Source: an uncultured Streptococcus sp.
Lineage (GTDB): Bacteria; Bacillota; Bacilli; Lactobacillales; Streptococcaceae
Assembly: GCA_934196125.1 (NCBI GenBank)
Contig: CAKPVT010000014.1
Location: forward strand, 1 to 39,832
Length of the DNA: 39,832 bases
Reading direction: 5' to 3'
Shown here: piece after piece, positions 30,853-39,729 of the stretch
How the letters are laid out: each line of letters begins with the position of its first letter
How positions within the stretch are numbered: position 1 is the stretch's first letter
Translations under genes and position numbers: made by a program
The notes under the pieces: model-generated
Seen by the model: the letters and a program-made list of their open reading frames with translations, nothing else
Told to the model about the DNA's origin: nothing
Databases searched by the model: none

Positions 30853-32112
30853 TTAGACGTTACCAGTTAGCCATGCGATGATAAAGAATAAAGCGAAACC
30901 AAATAGATAAACAAGACCAATGATTGATAACCTTTTAAGCCAAGTTTAACTTGATGTTCTTTGTTATTTACTAATGAATAATTAAGATAAGCAAAGAATG
31001 GTGTTGTGATGAACGATGCAATCATTGCAAAACGAAGCATTGTTGCAACATTACCAGCAAAAAGATAAACAATGACCAATCCAATAACCGCTGTCAATGT
31101 TACCCAACCATAAAGTACTTTTTGAGAAGCTTCCTTTTTGTCAAGAAGCAGACGGAGCGCTTCGTTATTCGCACGTGAATACCCGTCAATAACTGTGATA
31201 ACCGTTCCGAAAATACATAGGAAAGCAATAAGCGTAATCAAGAAACGAGACCATTCGCCAAGAACAGAAGCGTACATATTGACAAATTGAGCAATGTAAG
31301 CTGCTGAAGCGCTTTGTACTTCTTCACTTGAACCAAATTGAATAAGGGCACCCAAAGCACAGAAAATGAGGGCTAAAATGGCTGTTCCGATATAACCAGT
31401 ATTGAAATCAAAAATAGCATCTGCTTCTGACATTTTGACTTGTTTGCGCTTTTCGACAGACCACATTGAGTTGATTGCTGAAATTTCAATCGGGCAAGGC
31501 ATCCACCCCCATCAATGATACAATAAATGGCAGAGCTGCCATACGCCAAGGCGTAGGAGCTTCAAAATCTGGTGCGTATTCACGGTGTTTAAATAGAACA
31601 ATAACCACAGCTACAACAGTCGCAATTGTCAAGGCTGTCATGACCCATTTTGCTAACGAATCAAGGAATTTGTAACCGCCAATCAACAACATCGCCCAAA
31701 TAATCACGATGATAATTGTTGTTAATTGAGAAATGCTTAGCCCAAATCCATTTGGAAAAATGTTGTAAAGAATAGCTGCACAAAGAATACCAACCCCTGC
31801 TATGTTAACGATAGCTGAGAAAATATTCAAAACAAAGAAAATCGCTAACTAACCTTTACCTTTTTCGGCATATCCTTCAATCAAACTCTTGTCATTTTCC
31901 ATGGTATATTGTGACCCAAAACGGAAAAATGGGTATTTGAAAATATTGATGAGAAGAATCACTAGTGCTAATTGCCAGCCATAGATAGCTCCTGCTTATG
32001 CAGAGGATACAATGTGTGAGCCGCCAACCGCGGCAGAAGCCATCAAGATACCTGGACCAAGCGCTTTTAGCTTAGTTCGCCAATTCGATTGTTGTTCTAT
32101 ATTTTCAGTCAT
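30853..32112 (-). pseudogene. Nramp-family metal-ion transporter, at least four lesions
   Basis: ATG 32110-32112, behind AAAGAGG, starts WRTKLKALGPGILMASAAVGG-type sequence. The first break is a TAA in the first helix region, where SSA-stop-AGAIYGW was probably SSAQAGAIYGW (CAA to TAA). The second is a TAG after EKGKG. The third is an extra G near 31496, in a run of five, which shifts out of SLMGWMPCPIEISAINS. The fourth is a missing T near 30930, which replaces the normal end (LFGFALFFIIAWLTGNV, stop at 30853). Eleven or so helices would be present in the intact protein. The canonical Nramp DPGN in helix 1 is absent and reads AVGG, so it belonged to a divergent subgroup. The metal is unknown. 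Confidence 0.85.
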
Positions 32113-32145
32113 AAAACAGACCTCTTTCTAAATAAACTTTTTAAT

Positions 32146-32163
32146 ATTCAGATAATTCTGAAT
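32146..32163. promoter_or_regulatory. Inverted repeat in the leader of the broken transporter gene
   Basis: ATTCAGA (32146-32152) and TCTGAAT (32157-32163), spaced by 4 bases, lie just downstream of the promoter at 32176-32204. It may be an operator, possibly for a metal-responsive repressor. No known box is recognised. Confidence 0.35.
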
Positions 32164-32175
32164 TGTGTAAATCTA

Positions 32176-32204
32176 ATTTTACAACTTCCCTATCAGAAAG
32201 TCAA
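32176..32204 (-). promoter_or_regulatory. Promoter of the broken transporter gene
   Basis: On the minus strand TTGACT (32199-32204), a 17-base spacer, then TAAAAT (32176-32181). It is still intact although the gene is not. Confidence 0.65.
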
Positions 32205-32241
32205 CCTTATTTTAGGAAAAAGTTTGAAAAAAATGAACATT

Positions 32242-32267
32242 AAAAATCCCCGCTTTTCAAAGCGAGG
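32242..32267 (-). terminator. Terminator of the DUF1002 remnant
   Basis: On the minus strand CCTCGCTTT pairs with AAAGCGGGG (one G-T pair) around a 2-nt loop, followed by ATTTTTAAT. It lies about 20 bases past the stop at 32287. Confidence 0.8.
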
Positions 32268-32286
32268 AAAATCATAAATTTACAGC

Positions 32287-33256
32287 TTAGTTAAATAGAT
32301 TTTTAAAGAAATTAACAATTGCTTGCCAAATGTTCGCTAGGAAGCCTTTACTTGATTCCAAAACGTCTGTGGCATCAAAATTAAGATTAATTCCTTTAAA
32401 TGTTGAACTTGCATTTGAAACAATGCTATCTTTCAAAGAAGCAAGTGTTGATTTAAAATTACTGCTATCAATGATACTTGATTTTGAAAGGTTAAAAGCA
32501 AAGTTAACAATCACGGTAATTTGGTCACTTGACAAAACATCTTTTAGCTCATAATTATCAAGGGTTTCTTCAACGATTTTACGAACCTCTTCTTTTGAAA
32601 CGCCATCACCAGCATCTGCAACGGCTGATTTAATGTCGGTTAAGGCAACGTTCAATTTGTCAGCATCATAACCGTATGTTCCTTGATTCTCAGAGTTGAT
32701 AGTCGATAGAGCTTCTAACTCTTCTTGAGCTAATTCTTTACTTTCATCAGAAACATCAGCACTATTTTCTTCTAAAGAATAATAAATCCCAGCTAACGCT
32801 GACTCACCTGTAACAGCGATGGGGGAAGCTACTGTAATAGCTGCGTGCTCAATACCTAGTGTAACAGCTGCATTTCGATACATATCTTCAGTAACTTTTG
32901 TAATATTCTCTGGTGTGACAATATTAACTGCCAAAGTCTCTGAAGAACCTAATTTTTGAATTTTAACAATGAATACAATTGCAAGCTAGAATCGTCTGCG
33001 ACGTTCATAATATTAGCATAGGCACTTGTTGTAATAGTCTTAACGCTTGTATCCGTTGAACTGTCATAACCTAACAAAGCCAACGTTTGTGTGCGCTGAT
33101 CGTCTGACAAAGAGAGTATCCTAAAACATAGTCAGGTTGAACATAAGTTTCATCAATGACATCCTGAACAGAGTTACTTGACGCTTGGACGCTGTTAACA
33201 GTGACAATAGATAAAACTGCTAAAGCACAAGCCATCAATGTCTTTTTAAATTTCAT
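32287..33256 (-). pseudogene. Secreted DUF1002 protein, frameshifted
   Basis: ATG 33254-33256, behind AAGGAA, encodes a signal peptide (FKKTLMACALAVLSIVTV, cleaved near VQA) and VIDETYVQPDYVLGYSL. A shift near 33110 moves to SDDQRTQTLALLGYDSS and on to SAYANIMNVADDSSLQLYS. A second near 32975 moves to VKIQKLGSSETLAVNIVTP. The rest is open to the stop: ENITKVTEDMYRNAAVTLG and IAVTGESALAGIYYSLEEN, both strong DUF1002 signatures, and a helical C-terminus ending FLANIWQAIVNFFKNLFN. Intact family members are secreted and of unknown function. Both lesions are short indels, so decay or sequencing error are both possible. Confidence 0.83.
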
Positions 33257-33342
33257 CTTAATCACTTTCCTTTCTCTTAGAGACCCTGTTATACCATTTA
33301 TTGAGAATTCAGTCTGAAAAAACTGTTTTATCTCCTGCTAAA

Positions 33343-33756
33343 TTACTCATGTAATTCTAGTGGCAGACCATCTGGGTCGAAAAAGAAGGTCATTTTCTTG
33401 TCTGTATAATCATCATAGCGCACAGGCTGAACATAAATTCCTATGCTTTCCAATTCAGCTTTGTAAGCATCAACATCATTGACGTAAAAAGCCAAATGAC
33501 GTAGCCCACAAGCCTCCATATGATACTCAGGTTGCCCAACGCGTTTTGGCGGTGCAACATAATCTGGATCGCTGAGCTTATTTCCGAAAATCTCTAATTC
33601 AATCGTTCCACATTTTAAATCAAGTTTGTAATCGTGGCGCTCTGGTCTATGATTTTCACGAATAATTTCAAAACCTAATTTATTGACGTAAAAATCACGT
33701 GATTTTTCATAGTCAGAAACAATTAGTGCGACATGGTGAACTGCATTTAATTTCAT
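33343..33756 (-). CDS. VOC-fold protein, glyoxalase/dioxygenase-like
   Basis: 137 aa. Two beta-alpha-beta-beta-beta modules of the vicinal-oxygen-chelate fold are visible. Module 1 is HHVALIVSDYEKSRDFYVNK with the strand IELEIF, and module 2 is LRHLAFYVNDVDAYKAEL with MTFFFDPDGLPLELHE. Likely metal ligands are H8 and E55 (LEIF) in module 1, and the conserved H of LRHLAF and final E of LELHE in module 2. This is the pattern of the YaeR/GloA2-like subgroup. The substrate is not known. It lies downstream of srtA on the same strand but behind a strong terminator (33776-33806). Confidence 0.85.
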   Translation of the reverse strand: MKLNAVHHVALIVSDYEKSRDFYVNKLGFEIIRENHRPERHDYKLDLKCGTIELEIFGNKLSDPDYVAPPKRVGQPEYHMEACGLRHLAFYVNDVDAYKAELESIGIYVQPVRYDDYTDKKMTFFFDPDGLPLELHE

Positions 33757-33775
33757 TATTTTCTCCTTAACAAGA

Positions 33776-33806
33776 AATAAAAGCTGGAGTTGTCCCAGCT
33801 TTTATT
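33776..33806 (-). terminator. Terminator of gyrA-srtA
   Basis: AATAAAAGCTGG (33776-33787) and CCAGCTTTTATT (33795-33806) are perfect 12-base complements around a 7-nt loop. The stem begins within the srtA stop codon. Confidence 0.8.
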
Positions 33807-34551
33807 AAAATGTCATTTGATTATAGGAATACTCAAATGCTTTAAGAATATCATCTGATGCCTCGTTATAAGCTACGGAAGATTCAAGATTTCCTTTAAC
33901 GACAATACGTTCGGTTGCGTCTTGGTCCATGCAAGTAACAAGTGTCACTTGAGATTGTCCAGGAGTATCATTAATAACATCTGAGCGATCTGGGGTAACT
34001 GATTTAATCTCCGTAATCACATAAGTGTAAATAGTTGATTTATCTGTTAAATAAATTTTCATTCCCGCTTTTGCGTTTTCTAGAGGAGAAAAAAGCATTT
34101 TGGAAGAACCAACCAAACCAAACACGTGATGACTAGCTAGAGCATAGTTATTTTCACCACCCATGACTTGGTTTTCTTTCATTGTTCCAGCTCCATAGGA
34201 TAATTCTGTATTTCCTAGTCCTTTAAAAATTGGCAAATTAATACCAACATCTGGCACTGCTATGCCACCAATAACGGGCAGATTAGCACTATTTGCCTGT
34301 TTTTTTAAAACAGATTGAATGGAAATAGGTTCTACTGATGAAAAATCATAAGTAACATCAGCACTCTCATTTTCCTTGATTTTCTTTTTAGAAACTTTAG
34401 TAATTTGATAATGATTCGACTCTTGACCAATCAAAAAATTACAAATAGATTTGTGAAAAATCAAAGCTATGCCAACAATCAATAAAAGCAAACATAAAAA
34501 CAATCTAAGAGTATTCCAAAAACGATGTGTTTTTTTCTCTTTTTTTACCAT
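33805..34551 (-). CDS. srtA: Class A sortase
   Basis: 248 aa. A membrane-anchored transpeptidase that cuts LPXTG surface proteins and links them to the cell wall. An N-terminal anchor (LFLCLLLLIVGIALIF, about 17-32) precedes the beta-barrel catalytic domain. The catalytic triad is H141/H142 (LASHHVFG), C207 (TLVTCMD) and R215 (ATERIVVKGNL). The gene starts one base behind the gyrA stop, the usual streptococcal arrangement, and is read through from gyrA. A strong terminator follows. No LPXTG protein is seen within this window. Confidence 0.95.
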   Translation of the reverse strand: MVKKEKKTHRFWNTLRLFLCLLLLIVGIALIFHKSICNFLIGQESNHYQITKVSKKKIKENESADVTYDFSSVEPISIQSVLKKQANSANLPVIGGIAVPDVGINLPIFKGLGNTELSYGAGTMKENQVMGGENNYALASHHVFGLVGSSKMLFSPLENAKAGMKIYLTDKSTIYTYVITEIKSVTPDRSDVINDTPGQSQVTLVTCMDQDATERIVVKGNLESSVAYNEASDDILKAFEYSYNQMTF

Positions 34552-34552
34552 A

Positions 34553-37009
34553 CTACTCTAAGCCTTCTCCAGTTTTTTCTTCCTCTTCCTCTGGTTCAAT
34601 AAGTGCAAACGTCATAATTTTAGCGTCTTGGTCAAGTCTCATGATTTTAACACCTAGTGTGGCACGACCTGTTTGTGAGATACTAGCAACATTTGTACGA
34701 ATAATAACCCCTGTGTCAGTAATGACCATAATATCTTCGTCGCCATTAACGGTTGCTAATCCCGCTAACTGACCATTCTTTTCCGCAATATTTGCAGTCT
34801 TAATACCTTTACCGCCACGACCTTTAGTTGGGTATTCTGAAGCCAATGTACGTTTTCCGTAACCTTTTTCAGTGATAACAAGCACTTCTTGGTCATCTGA
34901 AATGCGTGAAGCTCCGACCACTTCATCACCTTCACGAAGATTGATACCACGGACACCCGTTGCAGAACGGCTCATGCTACGAACGGCAGACTCATTGAAA
35001 CGAACGCTGTAACCAGTTTTAGTACCGATAATAATATCGTCGTTACCATTTGTTCTGATAACGTTAATTAATTCATCACCATCTTTAAGATTGAGGGCTT
35101 TTAGTCCGTTTTGACGAATATTGCTAAATTCAGATTCTTTGGTACGTTTAACAACTCCTTGACGCGTAACGAAGAAAAGATAACTTTCGTTGTCATCGTG
35201 TCCAGATTGACTAATGATTGTCTGAACAATTTCGCCTTCATCTAATTTCAAAAGGTTAACAATTGGTAATCCTTTGGCTGTACGTCCATATTCTGGAATT
35301 TCGTAACCTTTCAAACGATAAACACGACCTTTGTTTGTCATAAAGTAAACATGGTCATGAGTGCTTGTTGATACCAATTCACGAACAAAGTCATCATCAT
35401 TAACACCAGTACCTTGGACACCACGTCCACCACGTTTTTGGGTACGGAATTCATCTTGCGCTAAACGTTTAATATACCCTTTATTTGAAAGAGTGATAAG
35501 AACATCTTCCTCTTCAATCAAGTCTTCATCTTCAAGAGAAAGAACTTCTCCAACCATCAATTCTGTACGACGTGGGTCAGCATATTTACGCTTGATGTCA
35601 TCCATTTCTTCTTTGATGATTGCGACAACACGTTCTGGTTTTGACAAAATATCAGCTAAATCAGCAATCAAAGCAAGTAAATCATCATATTCAGCTTGGA
35701 TTTTTTCACGTTCCAAACCTGTCAAACGACGAAGACGCATATCAAGGATAGCTTGACTTTGACGTTCAGACAAATCAAAACGGCTCATCAATTCGCCTTG
35801 GGCAATCACATCTGTTTCACTGTTTCGGATAATGCTGATAACCTCATCAAGATGATCAAGTGCAACCAGCAACCCTTCTAAGATGTGAGCGCGTTTTTCA
35901 GCCTTAGCTTTATCAAACTCTGTACGACGAACAATAACTTCTTTTTGGTGTTCAATATAATCAACGATAATTTGTTTCAAAGAAAGAATCTTTGGCACAC
36001 CATTTTCAATAGCAAGCATATTAAAGCTAAAGTTTGTTTGCAAACTAGTTAATTTGAACAAGTTATTTAAGATAACATTTGCTGAAGCATCACGGCGTAC
36101 TTCAATGATGAAACGAATCCCTTCACGGCTTGATTCATCACGAACAGCTGTAATTCCTTCAATACGTTTTTCTTGCGCTAAGCGAACAATGTGTTCGTGT
36201 ACTTTTGTCTTGTTAACACCGTATGGGAATTCTGTGACAACGATACGTTCGCGTCCGCTCTTAGTTGTTTCAATTTCAGTACGAGAACGTAAAACGATTG
36301 AGCCTTTACCTGTTTCGTAAGCTTTGCGAATACCAGATTTACCCATAACAAGTGCACCTGTTGGGAAGTCAGGACCAGGCAAGACTTCCATTAATTCACG
36401 TGTTGTTACGTCAGGATTGTCCATAACCAATTTGACAGCGTCAATAGACTCTCCTAAGTTGTGCGGTGGGATATTTGTCGCCATACCAACGGCAATCCCT
36501 GTAGCACCGTTAACAAGCAAGTTTGGAAAACGTGACGGCAAAACAAGCGGCTCACGCTCACTACCATCGTAGTTATCTTGGAAGTCGACGGTATTTTTGT
36601 TAATATCACGAAGCATTTCAAGAGCAATTTTGCTCATGCGTGCTTCTGTATAACGCTGAGCGGCAGCACCGTCACCATCCATAGAACCGAAGTTCCCATG
36701 TCCATCAACGAGCATATGACGATAGCTCCACCATTGTGCCATACGAACCATGGCTTCATAAATAGACGAATCACCATGTGGGTGATATTTACCCATAACA
36801 TCCCCAGTGATACGCGCAGATTTCTTATGAGGTTTGTCTGGCGTCACACCGAGCTCATTCATTCCATATAAAATACGACGATGAACTGGTTTTAATCCAT
36901 CGCGTACATCAGGAAGCGCACGAGCGACAATAACAGACATGGCGTAATCAATAAAGCTTGTCTTCATTTCTGAAGTCAAATTTACGTCAATTAAATTTTT
37001 ATCCTGCAT
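34553..37009 (-). CDS. gyrA: DNA gyrase subunit A
   Basis: 818 aa. GyrA cuts and rejoins DNA; with GyrB it introduces negative supercoils. The catalytic tyrosine is Y120 in AAAQRYTEARMSK. The quinolone-determining region reads HPHGDSSIYEAMVRMAQWW; S81 and E85 are wild type. The C-terminal beta-pinwheel follows, with the GyrA-box-like QKRGGRGVQG that is needed for DNA wrapping. ATG 37007-37009 has AAAAGGAGTG upstream, and an extended -10 promoter lies at 37050-37058. It is divergent from ldh and followed immediately by srtA. Confidence 0.98.
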   Translation of the reverse strand: MQDKNLIDVNLTSEMKTSFIDYAMSVIVARALPDVRDGLKPVHRRILYGMNELGVTPDKPHKKSARITGDVMGKYHPHGDSSIYEAMVRMAQWWSYRHMLVDGHGNFGSMDGDGAAAQRYTEARMSKIALEMLRDINKNTVDFQDNYDGSEREPLVLPSRFPNLLVNGATGIAVGMATNIPPHNLGESIDAVKLVMDNPDVTTRELMEVLPGPDFPTGALVMGKSGIRKAYETGKGSIVLRSRTEIETTKSGRERIVVTEFPYGVNKTKVHEHIVRLAQEKRIEGITAVRDESSREGIRFIIEVRRDASANVILNNLFKLTSLQTNFSFNMLAIENGVPKILSLKQIIVDYIEHQKEVIVRRTEFDKAKAEKRAHILEGLLVALDHLDEVISIIRNSETDVIAQGELMSRFDLSERQSQAILDMRLRRLTGLEREKIQAEYDDLLALIADLADILSKPERVVAIIKEEMDDIKRKYADPRRTELMVGEVLSLEDEDLIEEEDVLITLSNKGYIKRLAQDEFRTQKRGGRGVQGTGVNDDDFVRELVSTSTHDHVYFMTNKGRVYRLKGYEIPEYGRTAKGLPIVNLLKLDEGEIVQTIISQSGHDDNESYLFFVTRQGVVKRTKESEFSNIRQNGLKALNLKDGDELINVIRTNGNDDIIIGTKTGYSVRFNESAVRSMSRSATGVRGINLREGDEVVGASRISDDQEVLVITEKGYGKRTLASEYPTKGRGGKGIKTANIAEKNGQLAGLATVNGDEDIMVITDTGVIIRTNVASISQTGRATLGVKIMRLDQDAKIMTFALIEPEEEEEKTGEGLE

Positions 37010-37049
37010 TAAGGAAAAACACTCCTTTTCTAGTGTAGAACTCTACTAT

Positions 37050-37058
37050 ATTATACCA
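37050..37058 (-). promoter_or_regulatory. Extended -10 promoter of gyrA
   Basis: On the minus strand TGGTATAAT is a full TGnTATAAT match, 41 bases before the start codon. The transcript would begin with an inverted repeat (GTAGA/TCTAC, about 37034-37046). Confidence 0.65.
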
Positions 37059-37134
37059 CATTTTTTGCAAAAATAGCGCTTTTTCACCAGAATCACTTGC
37101 TTTCTTCTTTTTTTTGAATTTTTACAATAAGTTC

Positions 37135-37163
37135 GTGACTTTTCTCACTTAACATGTTAAAAT
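37135..37163 (+). promoter_or_regulatory. ldh promoter with a Rex-like inverted repeat over the -35 box
   Basis: GTGACT (37135-37140), 17 bases, then TAAAAT (37158-37163) preceded by TG, an extended -10. GTGA (37135-37138) and TCAC (37145-37148) with 6 bases between them match the core spacing of the Rex consensus TTGTGAA-n4-TTCACAA. The outer bases match poorly. Confidence 0.6.
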
Positions 37164-37213
37164 ATTATTCGTATGGGCGTCAGCCTAAAAAAATTAAGGA
37201 GATGTTTAGATAA

Positions 37214-38203
37214 ATGACTGCAACTAAACAACACAAAAAAGTTATCCTTGTTGGTGACGGTGCCGTAGGTTCTTCTTACGCATTCGCACTTGTAAACCAA
37301 GGAATCGCTCAAGAACTTGGTATCATCGAAATCCCACAATTGTTCAACAAAGCTGTTGGGGATGCTGAAGACCTTAGCCACGCTCTTGCTTTCACTTCAC
37401 CTAAAAAAATCTACGCAGCTAAATACGAAGACTGTGCAGATGCTGATCTTGTAGTTATCACTGCAGGTGCTCCACAAAAACCAGGTGAAACTCGTCTTGA
37501 CCTTGTTGGTAAAAACCTTGCTATCAACAAATCAATCGTAACTGAAGTTGTTAAATCTGGTTTCAACGGAATTTTCTTAGTTGCTGCTAACCCAGTTGAC
37601 GTTTTGACTTACTCTACATGGAAATTCTCTGGTTTCCCTAAAGAACGCGTTGTCGGTTCAGGTACTTCACTTGACTCAGCTCGTTTCCGTCAAGCATTGG
37701 CTGAAAAACTTGATCTTGATGCACGTTCAGTTCACGCATACATCATGGGTGAACACGGTGACTCAGAATTTGCAGTTTGGTCACACGCTAACGTTGCAGG
37801 TGTAAACCTTGAAAACTACCTCAAAGATGTTCAAAACGTTAACGAAGCTGAATTGGTTGATCTTTTCGAAGGTGTTCGTGATGCTGCTTACTCAATCATC
37901 AACAAAAAAGGTGCTACATTCTACGGTATCGCTGTTGCGCTTGCTCGTATCACTAAAGCAATCCTTGATGACGAAAATGCAGTTCTTCCACTTTCTGTAT
38001 TCCAAGAAGGTCAATACCCTGGCGTAACTGACTGCTACATCGGTCAACCAGCTATCGTTGGTGCTAACGGTATCGTTCGTCCAGTTAACATTCCTTTGAA
38101 TGACGCTGAACAACAAAAAATGGAAGCTTCTGCTAAAGAATTGAAAGCTATCATCGACGAAGCTTTCTCTAAAGAAGAATTCGCTTCTGCAGCTAAAAAC
38201 TAA
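37214..38203 (+). CDS. ldh: L-lactate dehydrogenase
   Basis: 329 aa. It reduces pyruvate to L-lactate and regenerates NAD+, the main fermentation step. The NAD motif GDGAVGSSYAFAL is at residues 14-26, substrate-binding R94 is in GETRLDLVGKN, and catalytic H181 is in IMGEHGDSEFAVWS. Residues near R157 and H191 match fructose-1,6-bisphosphate-activated enzymes of streptococci. Codon use is extremely biased (GCT, GTT, GAA, AAC), as in the most highly expressed genes. AAGGAG precedes ATG 37214. The protein agrees with remembered S. bovis Ldh nearly throughout, which supports the species-group call. Confidence 0.98.
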   Translation: MTATKQHKKVILVGDGAVGSSYAFALVNQGIAQELGIIEIPQLFNKAVGDAEDLSHALAFTSPKKIYAAKYEDCADADLVVITAGAPQKPGETRLDLVGKNLAINKSIVTEVVKSGFNGIFLVAANPVDVLTYSTWKFSGFPKERVVGSGTSLDSARFRQALAEKLDLDARSVHAYIMGEHGDSEFAVWSHANVAGVNLENYLKDVQNVNEAELVDLFEGVRDAAYSIINKKGATFYGIAVALARITKAILDDENAVLPLSVFQEGQYPGVTDCYIGQPAIVGANGIVRPVNIPLNDAEQQKMEASAKELKAIIDEAFSKEEFASAAKN

Positions 38204-38220
38204 TTCTAGTTTTTAACATA

Positions 38221-38253
38221 ATAAAAGCTATCCTGAATCAGGATAGCTTTTAT
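38221..38253. terminator. Bidirectional terminator between ldh and nox
   Basis: ATAAAAGCTATCCTG (38221-38235) and CAGGATAGCTTTTAT (38239-38253) are perfect 15-base complements with a 3-nt loop. It ends both convergent transcripts. Confidence 0.9.
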
Positions 38254-38262
38254 GTATTCTAT

Positions 38263-39630
38263 TTATTTCGCATTTAACGCTGCCATTGTGATGTAGTTGT
38301 ATGGTTTGTTGAAATGCGGTAGGAAGAATAAGTCTGTTAAAGCAAGTTTATCAATCGTCACTTGTTCTTGGATAGCAAGCGAGAATAAGTGAATTCCCAT
38401 TGAAATATCTTTTTTCGCCATTATTTGTGCACCAAGAATGACACGTGATGTTTTATCATAAACAATTTTTAGAGTAACTTGGAAATTATCTTTTTGAATG
38501 AATTCTGGTTTTTGATTATCCACATACTCGACTTCAAGAGCATCAAAGCCTTTTACTTTTGCCTTTTCTAGAGTCAATCCTGTCGAAACCATATTCAAGC
38601 CATAAATTGAAATACCATTTGAGCCTTGAACACCTGCCCCTTCTAGTTTATGACCACAAGCGTTGTGTGCTGCAACAATTCCTGTACGGACAGCATTTGA
38701 AGCAAGGGCGATGTAATCTGTTGATTGTGTCGCATTGTTATAAATCGTTGCACAATCACCGATAGCATAGACATCAGGTATACTTGTTTCCTGGTATTTA
38801 TCAACTAAAAAGGCACCATTTGGGAACAATTTAATTTTATCTTGAGCCAATGCTGTATTGGGACGAAAACCAACTGCTAGAATAACCATATCGACATCAT
38901 ATTCTGATTTATCAGTGATGATTCTTTCCACTTTTGTCTTACCAACAATTTCCTGCACAGCTTCTCCAAATGCTAAATGAATGCCATGTTCTTGTAAATT
39001 ATTTGCCATTGCGTCACTCAAATCGCGGTCATAATATCCAGCTAAACAAGTCTCTGCAACGTCGATAAGCGTTACTTCTTTTCCTTTGCGTTGAAAAGCT
39101 TCTGCTAATTCAACACCGATATAGCCTGCTCCGACGACAGCTACACGAGAAATAGCTTTCTCTTTCAACCTCTCAATAACATCTTCAGCATTCTGATAAA
39201 GTTTAACAAATTGAACGTTTTCGAGTTTTGATTCAAATTCAAGCGAATCTTCTTTCATGCTAACACCCTTAATTGGCGGGATGATTGGCTGTGAGCCTGT
39301 TGCAAAAATCAATTTATCATATGTTTCAAAATGTTTTTGCCCATCAACAAGTGCTGTGATTTCTTTTTTATCATAATCAATCGATTCCACAGGAGAATTC
39401 ATATAAACTTTAGCACCAAGTTGTTCTAATTCATCCTTGTCTGAATAGAATAATCCTTCAGGTCCAGCGATTTGTTCTCCGATCCATAATGCCATACCAC
39501 AACCGAGAAATGAAATATTTGAATTTTGGTCAAAAACAACCACTTCATTTTCAGTGCCATAATTGGTTAACATTGTCTTTATGCAAGCTGTACCAGCATG
39601 ATTTGCTCCAATAACAACAATTTTACTCAT
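38263..39630 (-). CDS. nox: NADH oxidase, H2O-forming
   Basis: 455 aa FAD enzyme that reduces O2 to water with NADH; it protects against oxygen and regenerates NAD+. The FAD motif is KIVVIGANHAGTACI (3-17). The redox cysteine C44, held as sulfenic acid in the cycle, is in SFLGCGMALW. The NADH-binding motif is VAVVGAGYIGVELAEAF and the second FAD contact is PDVYAIGDCATIYN. The length and single active cysteine fit the streptococcal Nox-2 type. ATG 39628-39630 has AGAGGTTAC upstream. The promoter at 39668-39696 overlaps a cre-like sequence. Confidence 0.95.
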   Translation of the reverse strand: MSKIVVIGANHAGTACIKTMLTNYGTENEVVVFDQNSNISFLGCGMALWIGEQIAGPEGLFYSDKDELEQLGAKVYMNSPVESIDYDKKEITALVDGQKHFETYDKLIFATGSQPIIPPIKGVSMKEDSLEFESKLENVQFVKLYQNAEDVIERLKEKAISRVAVVGAGYIGVELAEAFQRKGKEVTLIDVAETCLAGYYDRDLSDAMANNLQEHGIHLAFGEAVQEIVGKTKVERIITDKSEYDVDMVILAVGFRPNTALAQDKIKLFPNGAFLVDKYQETSIPDVYAIGDCATIYNNATQSTDYIALASNAVRTGIVAAHNACGHKLEGAGVQGSNGISIYGLNMVSTGLTLEKAKVKGFDALEVEYVDNQKPEFIQKDNFQVTLKIVYDKTSRVILGAQIMAKKDISMGIHLFSLAIQEQVTIDKLALTDLFFLPHFNKPYNYITMAALNAK

Positions 39631-39667
39631 AGAAAGTAACCTCTAACTAATTAAATTTAGCATAACT

Positions 39668-39696
39668 AATATACCATACCTGTAAAACGTTTACAA
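39668..39696 (-). promoter_or_regulatory. nox promoter with a cre-like site
   Basis: On the minus strand TTGTAA (39691-39696), a 17-base spacer, then TATATT (39668-39673) with an upstream TG. Across the -35 box lies TGTAAACGTTTTACA, whose left half matches the CcpA site TGWAARCG but whose right half has one extra T. CcpA control is therefore possible but not secure. Confidence 0.6.
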
Positions 39697-39729
39697 ATAA
39701 TTTGCTTATAAAAAATAAGCTGGTAAAAC

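Noticed and set aside
36740..36790. Fluoroquinolone-resistance changes in GyrA
   Set aside because: S81 and E85 are both wild type in HPHGDSSIYE.
34700..36900. Several plus-strand frames of 60-130 codons antisense to gyrA
   Set aside because: They mirror the codon structure of GyrA on the other strand, are Ser/Arg-rich and have no promoters or ribosome-binding sites.
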